From positions 1-36,632 of the IMG/VR virus record IMGVR_UViG_3300010885_006384: a DNA stretch of 36,632 nucleotides; one strand, 5' to 3'. Under the pieces are notes generated by a model. The model saw only the letters and a list, made by a program, of their open reading frames with translations. It had not been told where the DNA came from and searched no databases. Position numbers and translations under genes: made by a program. Below are positions 22,025 to 30,018 of the stretch, in pieces (positions within the stretch are counted from its first letter, which is position 1; the number at the start of each line of letters is the position of its first letter). Source of the DNA: a virus.

Positions 22025-23784
22025 ACCAGTTTAATCTCAAGCATTTTTATAATTTTTGTAAGCAGCTCAAGATTGAAACCAAGGAGCAAGGCTTACGCAA
22101 GATGGACCATTTACTAGGTACGCAAACCTATGTGATGGATGAAATCAATAAAGGATTGGCAGACGGATGCCATTTTTTTGTCATTCTGAAAGGAAGGCAG
22201 CTTGGAATCACAACTATTTCACTCGCACTCGATCTCTATTGGCACTTTATGCACCCAGGGCTTCAGGGAACACTTACAACGGATACGGAAGAAAACAGGG
22301 ATATGTTCCGATCAACCCTTGCCATGTATATGGATGGTTTGCCCAAGGAGTATAAAATCCCACTCCTTGCTCACAACCGAAATCAGCTTTCCCTCAAGAA
22401 CCGCAGCCGTCTCTTTTATCAAGTCGCTGGGCTTAGAGCAAAAGGAAGTCTGGGTCGTGGTAAGGCTATTACATACCTACATGGAACAGAAACAAGTTCT
22501 TGGGGTGACGAAGAAGGACTAGCTTCTCTCTTGGCGTCATTGGCTGAAACCAATCCTGACCGTCTGTACACGTTTGAGAGTACGGCACGGGGCTTTAATA
22601 TGTTTCACGATATGTACGTGACCGCTAAAAAAGCCCGTACTCAACGTGCCATTTTCTGTGGCTGGTGGCGTAATGAGCTGTATATGCTAGATCCTAAAGA
22701 CAAGACCTATGAAGTCTATTGGGATGGCAAGCTGACAGGCGAGGAAAAAGAATGGGTTAGGGATATTAAGAAACTTTACAATGTAGAGATCAATTCCCGT
22801 CAAATAGCATGGTGGCGTTGGAAACTGTACGAAGGTATCAAAGACGATAGCCTAATGTACCAAGAGTTTCCGCCTACTGAGGACTATGCCTTTGTGATGA
22901 CGGGTACATCATTCTTTTCTAATGCACGGTGTACGGATGCCGTTAAGAAATTAAAGAAACGCACTTATGATTCTTACCGCTATAGCTTTGGTGCTAACTT
23001 TCAAGATACTGAAGTTCTTAAATCAACAGAGCGCTTGGCAACTCTTAAAGTCTGGGAAGAACCAGTTGACACGGCTTATTATGTTATTGGTGCTGATCCT
23101 GCTTATGGATCTAGCGATTGGGCTGACCGATTTTGCATCCAAGTATTTAGGTGCTACGCAGATGGACTAGAACAGGTCGCTGCCTTTGCAACTTCAGAAT
23201 TAAACACTTACCAGTTTGCTTGGATCATTGCTCACTTAGCGGGTGCATACAAAAACTCCACCCTGAACCTTGAAATCAATGGTCCAGGTCAGGCGGTCAT
23301 CAATGAATTGCGTAACCTTAAGCGTCAGGCTGCCAGTATGGGTACAGCCTTAGGCAAAGACTTGCTTGATGTGTACGGCAATATGCAAAACTATATTTGG
23401 CGTAGGAACGATACCCTTGGTGGGGTGTCCAATTCTATTGGCTGGATGACTACGCAAGCAACCAAAGAACGGATGCTGACCTACATGAAAGATTATTTTG
23501 AGCGTGGGATGATGGACATTTGGGATATGGATACCATTGAAGAAATGAAAACCACTATCCGTGATGGTAGCTCCATTGAAGCTTCAGGTCGCAATAAAGA
23601 CGATAGGGTGATTGCTACCGCCTTGGCAAGCGCTGCTTATGCCGAACAAGTACAACCTAGATTGATTACAGCAAAGCTCACACGTCCAATGTCTAGGATG
23701 CAAGATGACTTTACGCCAGAACAGCTTACTGTTGGCAGAAATGTAAGCGATTACTTAAAAAGAATTGGGGTTTACGGTAAATGA
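22021..23784 (+). CDS. terL: Terminase large subunit
   Basis: The 587-residue motor pumps DNA into the procapsid and cuts it. The ATP-binding motif is LKGRQLGITT (about 56-65), followed by a second motif YLHGTETSSW (152-161) in place of a standard hhhhDE Walker B, as in the HxSE-type terminases. The RNase H-like nuclease has Asp359 (GADPAYG), Glu418 (LEINGPG) and Asp527/528 (NKDDRVIATALA). I start at 22021 (ATGA overlap with the glycosyltransferase); ATG at 22009 would add four residues. The stop overlaps the next gene (ATGA). Confidence 0.95.
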   Translation: MNQFNLKHFYNFCKQLKIETKEQGLRKMDHLLGTQTYVMDEINKGLADGCHFFVILKGRQLGITTISLALDLYWHFMHPGLQGTLTTDTEENRDMFRSTLAMYMDGLPKEYKIPLLAHNRNQLSLKNRSRLFYQVAGLRAKGSLGRGKAITYLHGTETSSWGDEEGLASLLASLAETNPDRLYTFESTARGFNMFHDMYVTAKKARTQRAIFCGWWRNELYMLDPKDKTYEVYWDGKLTGEEKEWVRDIKKLYNVEINSRQIAWWRWKLYEGIKDDSLMYQEFPPTEDYAFVMTGTSFFSNARCTDAVKKLKKRTYDSYRYSFGANFQDTEVLKSTERLATLKVWEEPVDTAYYVIGADPAYGSSDWADRFCIQVFRCYADGLEQVAAFATSELNTYQFAWIIAHLAGAYKNSTLNLEINGPGQAVINELRNLKRQAASMGTALGKDLLDVYGNMQNYIWRRNDTLGGVSNSIGWMTTQATKERMLTYMKDYFERGMMDIWDMDTIEEMKTTIRDGSSIEASGRNKDDRVIATALASAAYAEQVQPRLITAKLTRPMSRMQDDFTPEQLTVGRNVSDYLKRIGVYGK

Positions 23785-24176
23785 AGTCTGTAATACCAAA
23801 AATGGAACTCAAGCGGATTATGAAACGCTTTTTGCAAGATAAAAACCGAGGAATATCTGTAAAGCTGTTTGCTGAGTTGGCTGGCGTGTCCGAAGCGCAT
23901 ATACGGGATGTTTTTTTGGATGAATCAGAACCATTGACCGAATATATGCAAAGACGTGTGAGTAAAGCCTACATTGAGTGGGTAAATGGAGAAATATCTA
24001 TTATGCAGAACCGTGATAACACTAGGTTTGTGCAATATCGTAAAGAAGCTAAACCTGACATGGCTAAAACTACGGGATTGCACTTAGTTAACGGAGAGAT
24101 TAAGATTAAGGTGGGTATTACAAATAGATCTGATTATTCTGTTTTAACACTTGACGAACAATTAAAGGGGAGATAA
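23781..24176 (+). CDS. Helix-turn-helix-like protein downstream of TerL
   Basis: The 131-residue protein starts in the terminase stop overlap. Residues 24-46 (GISVKLFAELAGVSEAHIRD) look like a helix-turn-helix of the phage Cro/XRE type; the rest is charged. It could be a DNA-binding packaging component (small terminase subunit candidate by position and DNA-binding motif) or a transcription factor. The sequence alone does not decide. The stop is two bases before the next gene's ATG, which has GGGGAGATAAC upstream. Confidence 0.75.
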   Translation: MKSVIPKMELKRIMKRFLQDKNRGISVKLFAELAGVSEAHIRDVFLDESEPLTEYMQRRVSKAYIEWVNGEISIMQNRDNTRFVQYRKEAKPDMAKTTGLHLVNGEIKIKVGITNRSDYSVLTLDEQLKGR

Positions 24177-24178
24177 CA

Positions 24179-24730
24179 ATGGCAGTTGTAAATGATTTTC
24201 ACTGTGCAAAGCACGGATACTTTGAATCTAGGGAGGCTAAATGCCCCATGAAAGGTTGTCATGAAGAAGTTATGGTCGTATTTTTGCAAGCTCCTAACCT
24301 TATCAGCCAAAAAACTAGATTCACAGATAAGTCAACAAAGCAACTTGCAATCGAGTTCGATATGTCAGACATCAAAACCACCCGTGAAGGTGAAAACCAA
24401 GCAGGTTACCTCACCCGCAAAAACAAGTTCAAAGAAAAAGACTACGCAGAAGCCGAAAAGTACGCAACTCGTAAAAGAGGCAACAAAGACAAACTTAAAC
24501 CAGTTCCCACTCAAGAAGCGCCAAAAGAAAGCCGTCCAGGGGATGCAGCGATCTGGGGCGGGGGAATGAAGGGAATGAATATGCAATCCATTCTTGCAGG
24601 TCAGTTTGCTAAACCTGTAAGAGATGAGCAAGTGGGCTTGACACCTAATCAAGCTGGCATTATAAAAGGACCTACAACCCTTGCTGGCGGTACAATGAGA
24701 GATCCCGATAACTTGCAAATTAAAAAATGA
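24179..24730 (+). CDS. Hypothetical protein with N-terminal zinc-binding motif
   Basis: The 183-residue protein begins with Cys9, His12, Cys22 and Cys27 (HCAKHGYFESREAKCPMKGC), a probable zinc ribbon. The middle is a charged Lys-rich helix (KNKFKEKDYAEAEKYATRKR) and the C-terminal third is Gly/Pro-rich. It is coupled to the portal gene (ATGA). The location between terminase and portal is typical for small head-associated proteins, but no named family is recognised. Confidence 0.72.
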   Translation: MAVVNDFHCAKHGYFESREAKCPMKGCHEEVMVVFLQAPNLISQKTRFTDKSTKQLAIEFDMSDIKTTREGENQAGYLTRKNKFKEKDYAEAEKYATRKRGNKDKLKPVPTQEAPKESRPGDAAIWGGGMKGMNMQSILAGQFAKPVRDEQVGLTPNQAGIIKGPTTLAGGTMRDPDNLQIKK

Positions 24731-26352
24731 AAATTCCGTCATCACCTGAAGCTAGAGAAGAATTATATTTGGACATCATCAATAAGTGCATGGTGTCCAA
24801 AGAAGCTAGAAAGGGTGATTACACAACACTAAGAGCATATTATTTATTTGGCGCAGGTCCAGAACAACCACCAGCGTATTTCAATAAGATTCATCCGCAC
24901 TTAGATCAACTTACTTCATTTTTATATTCAGCAGAAACAACACGATTCTCTATTGCGCTAGGCGCATCGGTACATCCAGCCGAACATCACAAAGCACCAA
25001 CATTAACTCAAGCACTCAATGATGAGTGGCTTAACTCTAATGCAGACCAAGTATTTTCAACTGCACTGACATGGGCGCTTGTGTACAACACCACTTTTAT
25101 TAAGCTGGTGTACAACAAAGGTATTCATCCTTACATGATTGAACCGTCATCTATTGGCGTGTTGCGTGAGGATACCCCATATACAGACAGGCAAGAAGCC
25201 ATAACACAAACTTACTACATTACTAAATCGGAGCTGTACGCCCGTCTGTATTCCCATCCAAAGCGTGAGCAGATTGTTTCACGTATTACTTCAGGAACAA
25301 AAACATCTGATTCAGAGATTCCTGATGCAGTAAACCGTATTGTGATGAGCCAAACCAATCCAACAATCTACGGCAACATCAATTTAGATTTGTACGGCAT
25401 GAACCGTTACAAAGCTCAGGTTGCTGAAGAAACTGTTGAGATGACTGAGTTGTGGCTATGGAATGATGACACTGAGGATTATCAAGTAGTCACAATGGCT
25501 GCTCCTGACATCATTGTTTACGACAGACCTGGTGCAAGCCTGTTCCTTAAAGGTGAGTGTCCTTTTGTACAGATCGCACCGAATCCTTTGCCTGATTACT
25601 ATTGGGGAGCATCTGAAGCTCAGCAGTTGATCTTGTTACAAGAGTTACGCAATACCCGCATGGTAGAGATTCTTGATCTTTTATCTAAACAAGTAGCGCC
25701 ACCAACAGCATTTAGTGGTTTTAGCGGTATTACAGATGAAAAATACTTTGCTATGCAACGTGCTGGCTCATTGATTGCGTCTGATATGCCTGGCGGTAAA
25801 GTAGATCGCTTATCTCCTGAAATGCCACCTGATCTATTTGAGGTTATTCATGAGATTGACCTAATGTTTTCTGAAGTATCAGGTATCAGCAACGTATTAA
25901 GCGGTAAAGGTGAATCAGGCGTTAGAAGCCAAGGTCATGCAAGCCAACTAGCTCGTCTTGGAAGTTCAAGAGCTAAAAAACGGGCTTTGATTGTAGAAGA
26001 TAGTCTTGAAAAGGTAGCAACCTTGTATATGAAGCTATTGCAAGCCTACGATGACACGCATTTTAAAGATGAAGATGGCAAAGCCTTTATTGCCGAGCAA
26101 TTTACTAAAGATTTTGTAGTTAAAGTAGATGCTCACTCTAATAGCCCTATTTTCACAGAGGATTTGAAACAATTAGCATTTAATCTGTTTAAAGCTAAAG
26201 CAATTGATGCTGAATCACTGCTTGACTTGACAGAACCACCAATGAAACAATTGCTTAAAGATAAATTGAAACGCAGAGAGAAGATGGAAGCATCGCAACC
26301 TAAAAAACAAGCTCCTGCGCCTAAAGGCAAGAAAGAACCAGAGGTCGGATAA
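24727..26352 (+). CDS. Portal protein
   Basis: The 541-residue protein sits between terminase and scaffold. The motif PFVQIAPNPLPDYYWGASEA, then QQLILLQELRNTRMVEILDL, LSGKGESGVRSQGHASQLAR and LIVEDSLEKVATLYMKLLQA, resemble portals of short-tailed phages. The dodecameric ring is the DNA entry and exit channel at one capsid vertex and the seat of the adaptor. The last 25 residues are Lys/Pro-rich. The stop overlaps the next start (TAATG). Confidence 0.9.
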   Translation: MKIPSSPEAREELYLDIINKCMVSKEARKGDYTTLRAYYLFGAGPEQPPAYFNKIHPHLDQLTSFLYSAETTRFSIALGASVHPAEHHKAPTLTQALNDEWLNSNADQVFSTALTWALVYNTTFIKLVYNKGIHPYMIEPSSIGVLREDTPYTDRQEAITQTYYITKSELYARLYSHPKREQIVSRITSGTKTSDSEIPDAVNRIVMSQTNPTIYGNINLDLYGMNRYKAQVAEETVEMTELWLWNDDTEDYQVVTMAAPDIIVYDRPGASLFLKGECPFVQIAPNPLPDYYWGASEAQQLILLQELRNTRMVEILDLLSKQVAPPTAFSGFSGITDEKYFAMQRAGSLIASDMPGGKVDRLSPEMPPDLFEVIHEIDLMFSEVSGISNVLSGKGESGVRSQGHASQLARLGSSRAKKRALIVEDSLEKVATLYMKLLQAYDDTHFKDEDGKAFIAEQFTKDFVVKVDAHSNSPIFTEDLKQLAFNLFKAKAIDAESLLDLTEPPMKQLLKDKLKRREKMEASQPKKQAPAPKGKKEPEVG

Positions 26353-26516
26353 TGGCAAGAGGAAACGTAGCACCTAAAGCAGATCAACCGAGAGTTACTA
26401 CCGAATCTTTAAAAAGAGATGCGAAACCAACAAATTTGCAGTATCGTACTCAAGGTGTAAAGAGTTTTGATAGATCCTCTAAAACGAGAGATCTAGGTCG
26501 TTCAGTCAGGGGATAG
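26352..26516 (+). CDS. Small basic protein after portal (54 aa)
   Basis: The ATG overlaps the portal stop (TAATG). The product (MARGNVAPKADQPRVTTESL at the start, KTRDLGRSVRG at the end) is basic and disordered-looking. No signal or hydrophobic segment. It precedes the tiny basic ORFs and could belong with them. Function unknown. Confidence 0.7.
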   Translation: MARGNVAPKADQPRVTTESLKRDAKPTNLQYRTQGVKSFDRSSKTRDLGRSVRG

Positions 26517-26612
26517 TTATTTTGGAGAGCAAAATGGCACGTAAGACAAAAAAAGGTCGTAAAAGCTGCAAATAAACAAATTAGGGGATAGCTTAATTTG
26601 GAGATCAAAATG
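26508..26612 (+). repeat. Duplicated leader ahead of tiny basic ORFs
   Basis: Two near-identical leaders lie at 26508-26536 and 26583-26612. Each has AGGGGATAG, a TTA/TTT stretch, TTTGGAGA, then CAAAATG, about 75 bases apart. Each ends with the start of a basic micro-ORF. The repeat includes both an AGGGGATA element and a separate GGAG ribosome site. The third micro-ORF at 26740 has a different leader with TATAGGAGAAATCTC. Confidence 0.75.
26534..26575 (+). CDS. Micro-ORF 1: basic 13-residue peptide
   Basis: The peptide is MARKTKKGRKSCK: Lys/Arg make up 7 of 13 residues, with one Cys. GGAG lies seven bases before ATG. It has no homolog I can name. The core KKGRKS is shared with micro-ORF 3. 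Short Arg/Lys peptides could neutralise packaged DNA or mediate protein contacts, as the J protein does in microviruses (analogy only). Confidence 0.6.
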   Translation: MARKTKKGRKSCK

Positions 26613-26654
26613 TACGGTAAAAAAGCCAAGCGTGGTCGCAAATCCCGCAGATAA
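26610..26654 (+). CDS. Micro-ORF 2: basic 14-residue peptide
   Basis: The peptide is MYGKKAKRGRKSRR: eight of 14 residues are Lys or Arg. GGAG lies seven bases before ATG, in the duplicated leader. It shares the RGRKS-type core with the neighbouring micro-ORFs, so it is a member of a small paralogous set. No other support exists for translation. Confidence 0.6.
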   Translation: MYGKKAKRGRKSRR

Positions 26655-26739
26655 GTTTCTCGCTCCTTCACACGAAAGAGAAAAGGGGTGTGTTGCTCTC
26701 CCTATAAAATGAGTAGCTAAACGCTATAGGAGAAATCTC

Positions 26740-26778
26740 ATGCGTGGACGTAAAAAAGGTCGTAAATCTCGTAAGTAA
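26740..26778 (+). CDS. Micro-ORF 3: basic 12-residue peptide
   Basis: The peptide is MRGRKKGRKSRK: eight of 12 residues are Lys or Arg. A ribosome site (TATAGGAG) lies seven bases before ATG. The 85 bases before it (26655-26739) hold no other ORF of note; a TAGC/GCTA hairpin sits upstream of the ribosome site. A GUAA-loop hairpin begins at its end (26774). Confidence 0.55.
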   Translation: MRGRKKGRKSRK

Positions 26779-26793
26779 TCCGTAAGGATTGCT
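26774..26793 (+). other. GNRA-loop hairpin at the end of micro-ORF 3
   Basis: The RNA AGUAAUCC-GUAA-GGAUUGCU folds into an 8-bp stem (one G-U pair) with a GUAA tetraloop, which fits the stable GNRA class. It overlaps the stop codon of micro-ORF 3. Only three T follow, so it is a weak terminator at best; RNA protection or translation control are alternatives. Confidence 0.5.
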
Positions 26794-26816
26794 TTGGGAG
26801 ACCAAACTAGTCCTAC

Positions 26817-26845
26817 GGGGAGGAGGAAACTAAATAAACCTCCCC
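26817..26845 (+). terminator. GC-rich hairpin, possible partial terminator
   Basis: GGGGAGG (26817-26823) and CCTCCCC (26839-26845) form a perfect 7-bp stem with a 15-base AT-rich loop. No T run follows, so it does not meet the intrinsic-terminator rule. It lies immediately before a candidate promoter, which would separate the portal segment from the scaffold and capsid segment. Confidence 0.4.
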
Positions 26846-26847
26846 AC

Positions 26848-26875
26848 TTGACAATTGATAGATTAAGATTACGAT
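26848..26875 (+). promoter_or_regulatory. Candidate sigma70 promoter before the scaffold/capsid segment
   Basis: TTGACA (26848-26853, perfect) is followed after 16 bases by TACGAT (26870-26875, four of six). A start near 26882 would give a short leader to the ATG at 26901 (ribosome site AGGAAAA). This would raise expression of the scaffold and capsid genes, needed in large amounts. The weak -10 lowers confidence. Confidence 0.5.
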
Positions 26876-26900
26876 TAGCAATAATTTCATAGGAAAATAT

Positions 26901-27401
26901 ATGGGCGTACCGTCAGACAAGCTAATGGAAATGATTAAATCCCAAAAGGATGGTGCAACTCCTGGTGGGTTACCGCAAGCGCCAGAAGGTCCTGGCAACA
27001 TTTCTGACAATTCTGCTCCTCCTATGGGATCGCCTATGTCCACTCCTGAACCTAAGATGGGTAATCGGGAAGCCTCAATGATTAACATTTCGATGGCTAT
27101 GGATTTACTTGAACAAGCCTTACCCGCTATTGGTAGCGAATCACCAGAAGGGCAAAAACTGCTTGCTGCTATTCGCACCATGACAGGAATTATCGGTCCT
27201 AAGAAGTCTAAGGTTAACGAACTTCAACCTACCGAAATCATGCAAATGCTTCAAACATTACCCCAAGCTGGTGGCGCAACGGCTGAAGGCAAAGCAATGC
27301 AACAAGCGCCACAAATCCCAGGTATGTCTGCCCCAACACCACCTCCAGCAATGCCAGGTGGTATGCCAGGTGGCGCACCTTCCGCAACTCCAAAAATGTA
27401 A
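26901..27401 (+). CDS. Hypothetical Met/Pro/Gly-rich protein (166 aa)
   Basis: The start follows AGGAAAATAT. The N-terminal part is Pro/Gly-rich and disordered. The centre (ASMINISMAMDLLEQALPAI then GQKLLAAIRTMTGII) is a helical segment. The C-terminal 40 residues are Pro/Met/Gly repeats (PGGMPGGAP). The layout resembles small scaffolding-associated or minor head proteins; its place just before the scaffold gene fits. No family recognised. Confidence 0.68.
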   Translation: MGVPSDKLMEMIKSQKDGATPGGLPQAPEGPGNISDNSAPPMGSPMSTPEPKMGNREASMINISMAMDLLEQALPAIGSESPEGQKLLAAIRTMTGIIGPKKSKVNELQPTEIMQMLQTLPQAGGATAEGKAMQQAPQIPGMSAPTPPPAMPGGMPGGAPSATPKM

Positions 27402-27410
27402 GGAATCATT

Positions 27411-27596
27411 ATGGAATTATTTAAACCACGTGGCGCTGCATTACCACGCAGACCAACTGATAACAACCAAAAAAACGGTCAGATTATCAACACACCTCGT
27501 TTCTCACAGTTCGGTGGCTTAACTTCTGCTTCTAAAGCAGGTTTTAAGAACATGATGACTATGAGCCATCCTGGTGACACTAAAAAAGTAATCTAA
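27411..27596 (+). CDS. Small hypothetical protein (61 aa)
   Basis: AAGGAATCATT precedes ATG. The product (MELFKPRGAALPRRPTDNNQ then KNGQIINTPRFSQFGGLT) is basic and unstructured-looking, ending HPGDTKKVI. It sits between the Met/Pro-rich protein and the scaffold candidate. Function unknown; a minor virion protein is likely from context. Confidence 0.65.
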   Translation: MELFKPRGAALPRRPTDNNQKNGQIINTPRFSQFGGLTSASKAGFKNMMTMSHPGDTKKVI

Positions 27597-27614
27597 AGAA
27601 AAAGGGGATAAATT

Positions 27615-28136
27615 ATGTCTTTAGAAGATCTTTCATTAGAACAGCGTGATGAGTTGGCATTATTAGCCAAGCAATTGTCTGACAATCCAAACACACGTAA
27701 AGAATTTTTACGCATGACCAAAAAGGTTCGCCCTGAGCTTTCAGTACCAGAACTCGACATTGAGGAATACACTAACTCTAAAGTTAATGATGCCGAAAAA
27801 AGAGTGATGGCTTTGGAATCTAAATTACGTGAGCGTGATGCAGTTGAAGAACTAAACAAACGCAGAGCAAGATTAGGTCGTAGCGAAGAAGAAGTTGCTG
27901 AGATTGAAAAGTTAATGCTTGAAAAGGGTATGACTAATCACGAAACAGCATCTGAATATTTTGATTGGATGAAGCAAGCAGCAACGCCTACTCCGATGGG
28001 ATACAGCTCTAGCCCAATGAATAAGTTTAACCTTGAGAAGTATTGGAAGAACCCACAAATGGGCGCTAGAGATGAAGCACAAAAAGCGCTGATGGAATTG
28101 AAAAACCAAAATTCAAGACCTATCGGTTTTAAATAA
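27615..28136 (+). CDS. Probable scaffolding protein
   Basis: The 173-residue protein directly precedes the major capsid gene. It is charged and helical, with a long coiled-coil segment (about 60-100: NDAEKRVMALESKLRERDAV then EELNKRRARLGRSEEEVAEI), and has a more basic C-terminus (NPQMGARDEAQKALM, RPIGFK). Acidic coiled-coil proteins with a basic C-terminal end just upstream of the coat are scaffolds in many tailed phages; here that is inference from position and composition. The leader AGGGGATAAATT serves as the ribosome site. Confidence 0.7.
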   Translation: MSLEDLSLEQRDELALLAKQLSDNPNTRKEFLRMTKKVRPELSVPELDIEEYTNSKVNDAEKRVMALESKLRERDAVEELNKRRARLGRSEEEVAEIEKLMLEKGMTNHETASEYFDWMKQAATPTPMGYSSSPMNKFNLEKYWKNPQMGARDEAQKALMELKNQNSRPIGFK

Positions 28137-28138
28137 GT

Positions 28139-28159
28139 AGTAAATAGGGGATATTTACT
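28139..28159 (+). other. Hairpin with AGGGGAT loop before the major capsid gene
   Basis: AGTAAAT (28139-28145) and ATTTACT (28153-28159) form a 7-bp inverted repeat whose loop is AGGGGAT. The capsid ribosome site (TAGGAG) lies just after. The same motif occurs in other leaders of this phage, so the structure may control translation or bind a protein. Confidence 0.5.
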
Positions 28160-28172
28160 TTAGGAGTTTATT

Positions 28173-29183
28173 ATGCCAATAGGCGGAGGAATAGTTCCAG
28201 CCTCGGGTTCATCGCAATATACTGAGTTAACTTACGTAACTCGTAGAGCGTTTATCCCCAAGCTGGTCGTACAGCTTTACAACAGCACACCTTTGATGGC
28301 TGCTTTGATTGCAAACAGTCAACAAGCTTCAGGTGGTGTATCCCAAGTAACCGTGCCAGTTCAAGGCGCTCAATTTGTTAACGCACAGTGGTCTGACTAC
28401 TCTGGTTCTTTTAACCAGCCAGCAGTTCAGCAAGGTGCATTTAACGCTGAATTTAACTTAAAGTTAATGATTGCTCCAGTACCTTTCTTAGGTATGGAAG
28501 GTGCAGTTCAGCAAGATTACGCCATTATTCCATTGATCGAAGCTCGTATGAACGATGCGACCAACGTAATGATGGATGCAATGGCTACTGCGCTTTATAA
28601 CAACTACACCAACACACAACAGTTTATTGGCTTGCCAGGCGCTATTGATGATGGTACAAACTTAACAACTTACGGTAACATCAATCGTTCTACTTACACT
28701 TGGTGGAAGTCAACACGTTATGCAGCAGGTAACGTAAACCCAACACGTCAAAACGTATTGCAGTACATTTCTGGCACTGTCAAAAAAGGTGCTGAAGTTC
28801 CTACTTTTGCCGTTTGCGGTTTTGGTACATGGACTTTGTTAGCACAAGACTATGTAGGTCAAGAGCAATACGTTATCACCCCAGGAAACGCTTTTGATGG
28901 CGATTCCAACGGTCCTCAAGCAGCTTTCCGTGCATTGATGGTCGCTGGTGTTCCTGTTTATCCAGATCCATACTGTCCTGAAGGTATCATGTACTTCATC
29001 AACAGTAACTACTTGAACCTCTATATCCACGATCAAGGTTCTTTCGTATTTACTGGTTTTGAATCTACATTACCAAACTGGCAGATCGGTTATGTTGGCG
29101 CTGTCTTGATGATTGCCGAATTGGTAAGCACCAAGCCTAAGTCAATGACTGTGGTGTCTGGTTATAACTCTATTTCACTATAA
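28173..29183 (+). CDS. Major capsid protein (HK97-like fold, inferred)
   Basis: The 336-residue protein follows the scaffold candidate and starts MPIGGGIVPASGSSQYTELT. It has ALIANSQQASGGVSQVTVPV, a helix-rich stretch with MNDATNVMMDAMATALY and QFIGLPGAIDDGTNL, typical of capsid proteins of short-tailed aquatic phages. YAAGNVNPTRQNVLQYISG and PVYPDPYCPEGIMYFI are in the C-terminal half. A strong leader (TAGGAG), its size and the position between scaffold and decoration-like genes support the call. HK97 fold is expected for tailed phages, not shown here. Confidence 0.85.
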   Translation: MPIGGGIVPASGSSQYTELTYVTRRAFIPKLVVQLYNSTPLMAALIANSQQASGGVSQVTVPVQGAQFVNAQWSDYSGSFNQPAVQQGAFNAEFNLKLMIAPVPFLGMEGAVQQDYAIIPLIEARMNDATNVMMDAMATALYNNYTNTQQFIGLPGAIDDGTNLTTYGNINRSTYTWWKSTRYAAGNVNPTRQNVLQYISGTVKKGAEVPTFAVCGFGTWTLLAQDYVGQEQYVITPGNAFDGDSNGPQAAFRALMVAGVPVYPDPYCPEGIMYFINSNYLNLYIHDQGSFVFTGFESTLPNWQIGYVGAVLMIAELVSTKPKSMTVVSGYNSISL

Positions 29184-29195
29184 GGAGCTGATAAC

Positions 29196-29537
29196 ATGGC
29201 ACTCGGTTTAAATAAAATCCTCATCGCTGGTACTTATGAAAATACGCCTGGTGCGTATTGGCAAGCTGCCACAAACATCTCTGTAACTACCGCAGGTAAC
29301 GTAGTTCCTGCTGGTACTTACTTGATGTTCAATACATCAAACGTAGTTATCCAAGCCGTTTCTAATTACAACGCTACAAGTAACGTGGCTACATTCTCAA
29401 ACGTGTATCCAGTTAACTCTGGCGGTGTAGTTATTTCTGACGGTGTAAACGTACAATTATTGGCAACCACTAACACTACAGCTCAGTTGATTACTGTAAA
29501 CGGTGGTATTCCTGTAACTGGTACATTTAACACTTAA
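29196..29537 (+). CDS. Small beta-rich protein, probable capsid decoration/fibre
   Basis: The 113-residue protein starts 13 bases after the capsid gene with AAGGAGCTGATAAC. It is rich in Val/Thr/Asn/Gly with alternating beta strands (ISVTTAGNVVPAGTYLMF, VVIQAVSNYNATSNVATF), no Cys, and looks like a small beta sandwich. Placement directly after the coat suggests a decoration or vertex protein; this is inference. Confidence 0.7.
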   Translation: MALGLNKILIAGTYENTPGAYWQAATNISVTTAGNVVPAGTYLMFNTSNVVIQAVSNYNATSNVATFSNVYPVNSGGVVISDGVNVQLLATTNTTAQLITVNGGIPVTGTFNT

Positions 29538-29547
29538 GGAGCAATAA

Positions 29548-30018
29548 ATGGCTAATGCTGATTCAGTATCACAGTTTTATTTGGATAGTTTTGGCTATGG
29601 TCGTGTTGCTGTTATTAAAGCCACTGCTTTAAATACATCTGGAAATGGCGCTACTACTGGTATCACTATTCCATTTTTAAGCGGTGGTTTAACTAATGCA
29701 AATGCTACAGTTGGATCTGGAAGCGTTATTCTTAAAACAATTCGTGTGCAAAATCCTACAGGTAATGTAGCTTTAGCAAACGTGTCTATCACAACAAGTA
29801 ATGACGGTAACATTTCAAACGTAGTAGTAGCAAACGTAGTTTTAAGCACTGTGTCAGCAGCTGGTAGATACCAAGACCTGACTATTGCTGGAGCTTACGG
29901 TGCTAACACAGCCATATCTGGATTCACAACCCAAGCCTTATTTGTCAACGTCAATACTGTAAGCGGTAACGCAAACACTGTTGATATTGCCATTTATGGT
30001 GATGTAGTCAGTTTCTGA
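29548..30018 (+). CDS. Small beta-rich virion protein, probable decoration
   Basis: The 156-residue protein, behind AAGGAGCAATAA, is Thr/Ser/Asn/Val-rich (TTGITIPFLSGGLTNANATV, ANVSITTSNDGNISNVVVAN), similar in composition to the preceding gene and probably a paralogous or companion surface protein. Its stop overlaps the next start (TGATG). No named family. Confidence 0.68.
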   Translation: MANADSVSQFYLDSFGYGRVAVIKATALNTSGNGATTGITIPFLSGGLTNANATVGSGSVILKTIRVQNPTGNVALANVSITTSNDGNISNVVVANVVLSTVSAAGRYQDLTIAGAYGANTAISGFTTQALFVNVNTVSGNANTVDIAIYGDVVSF

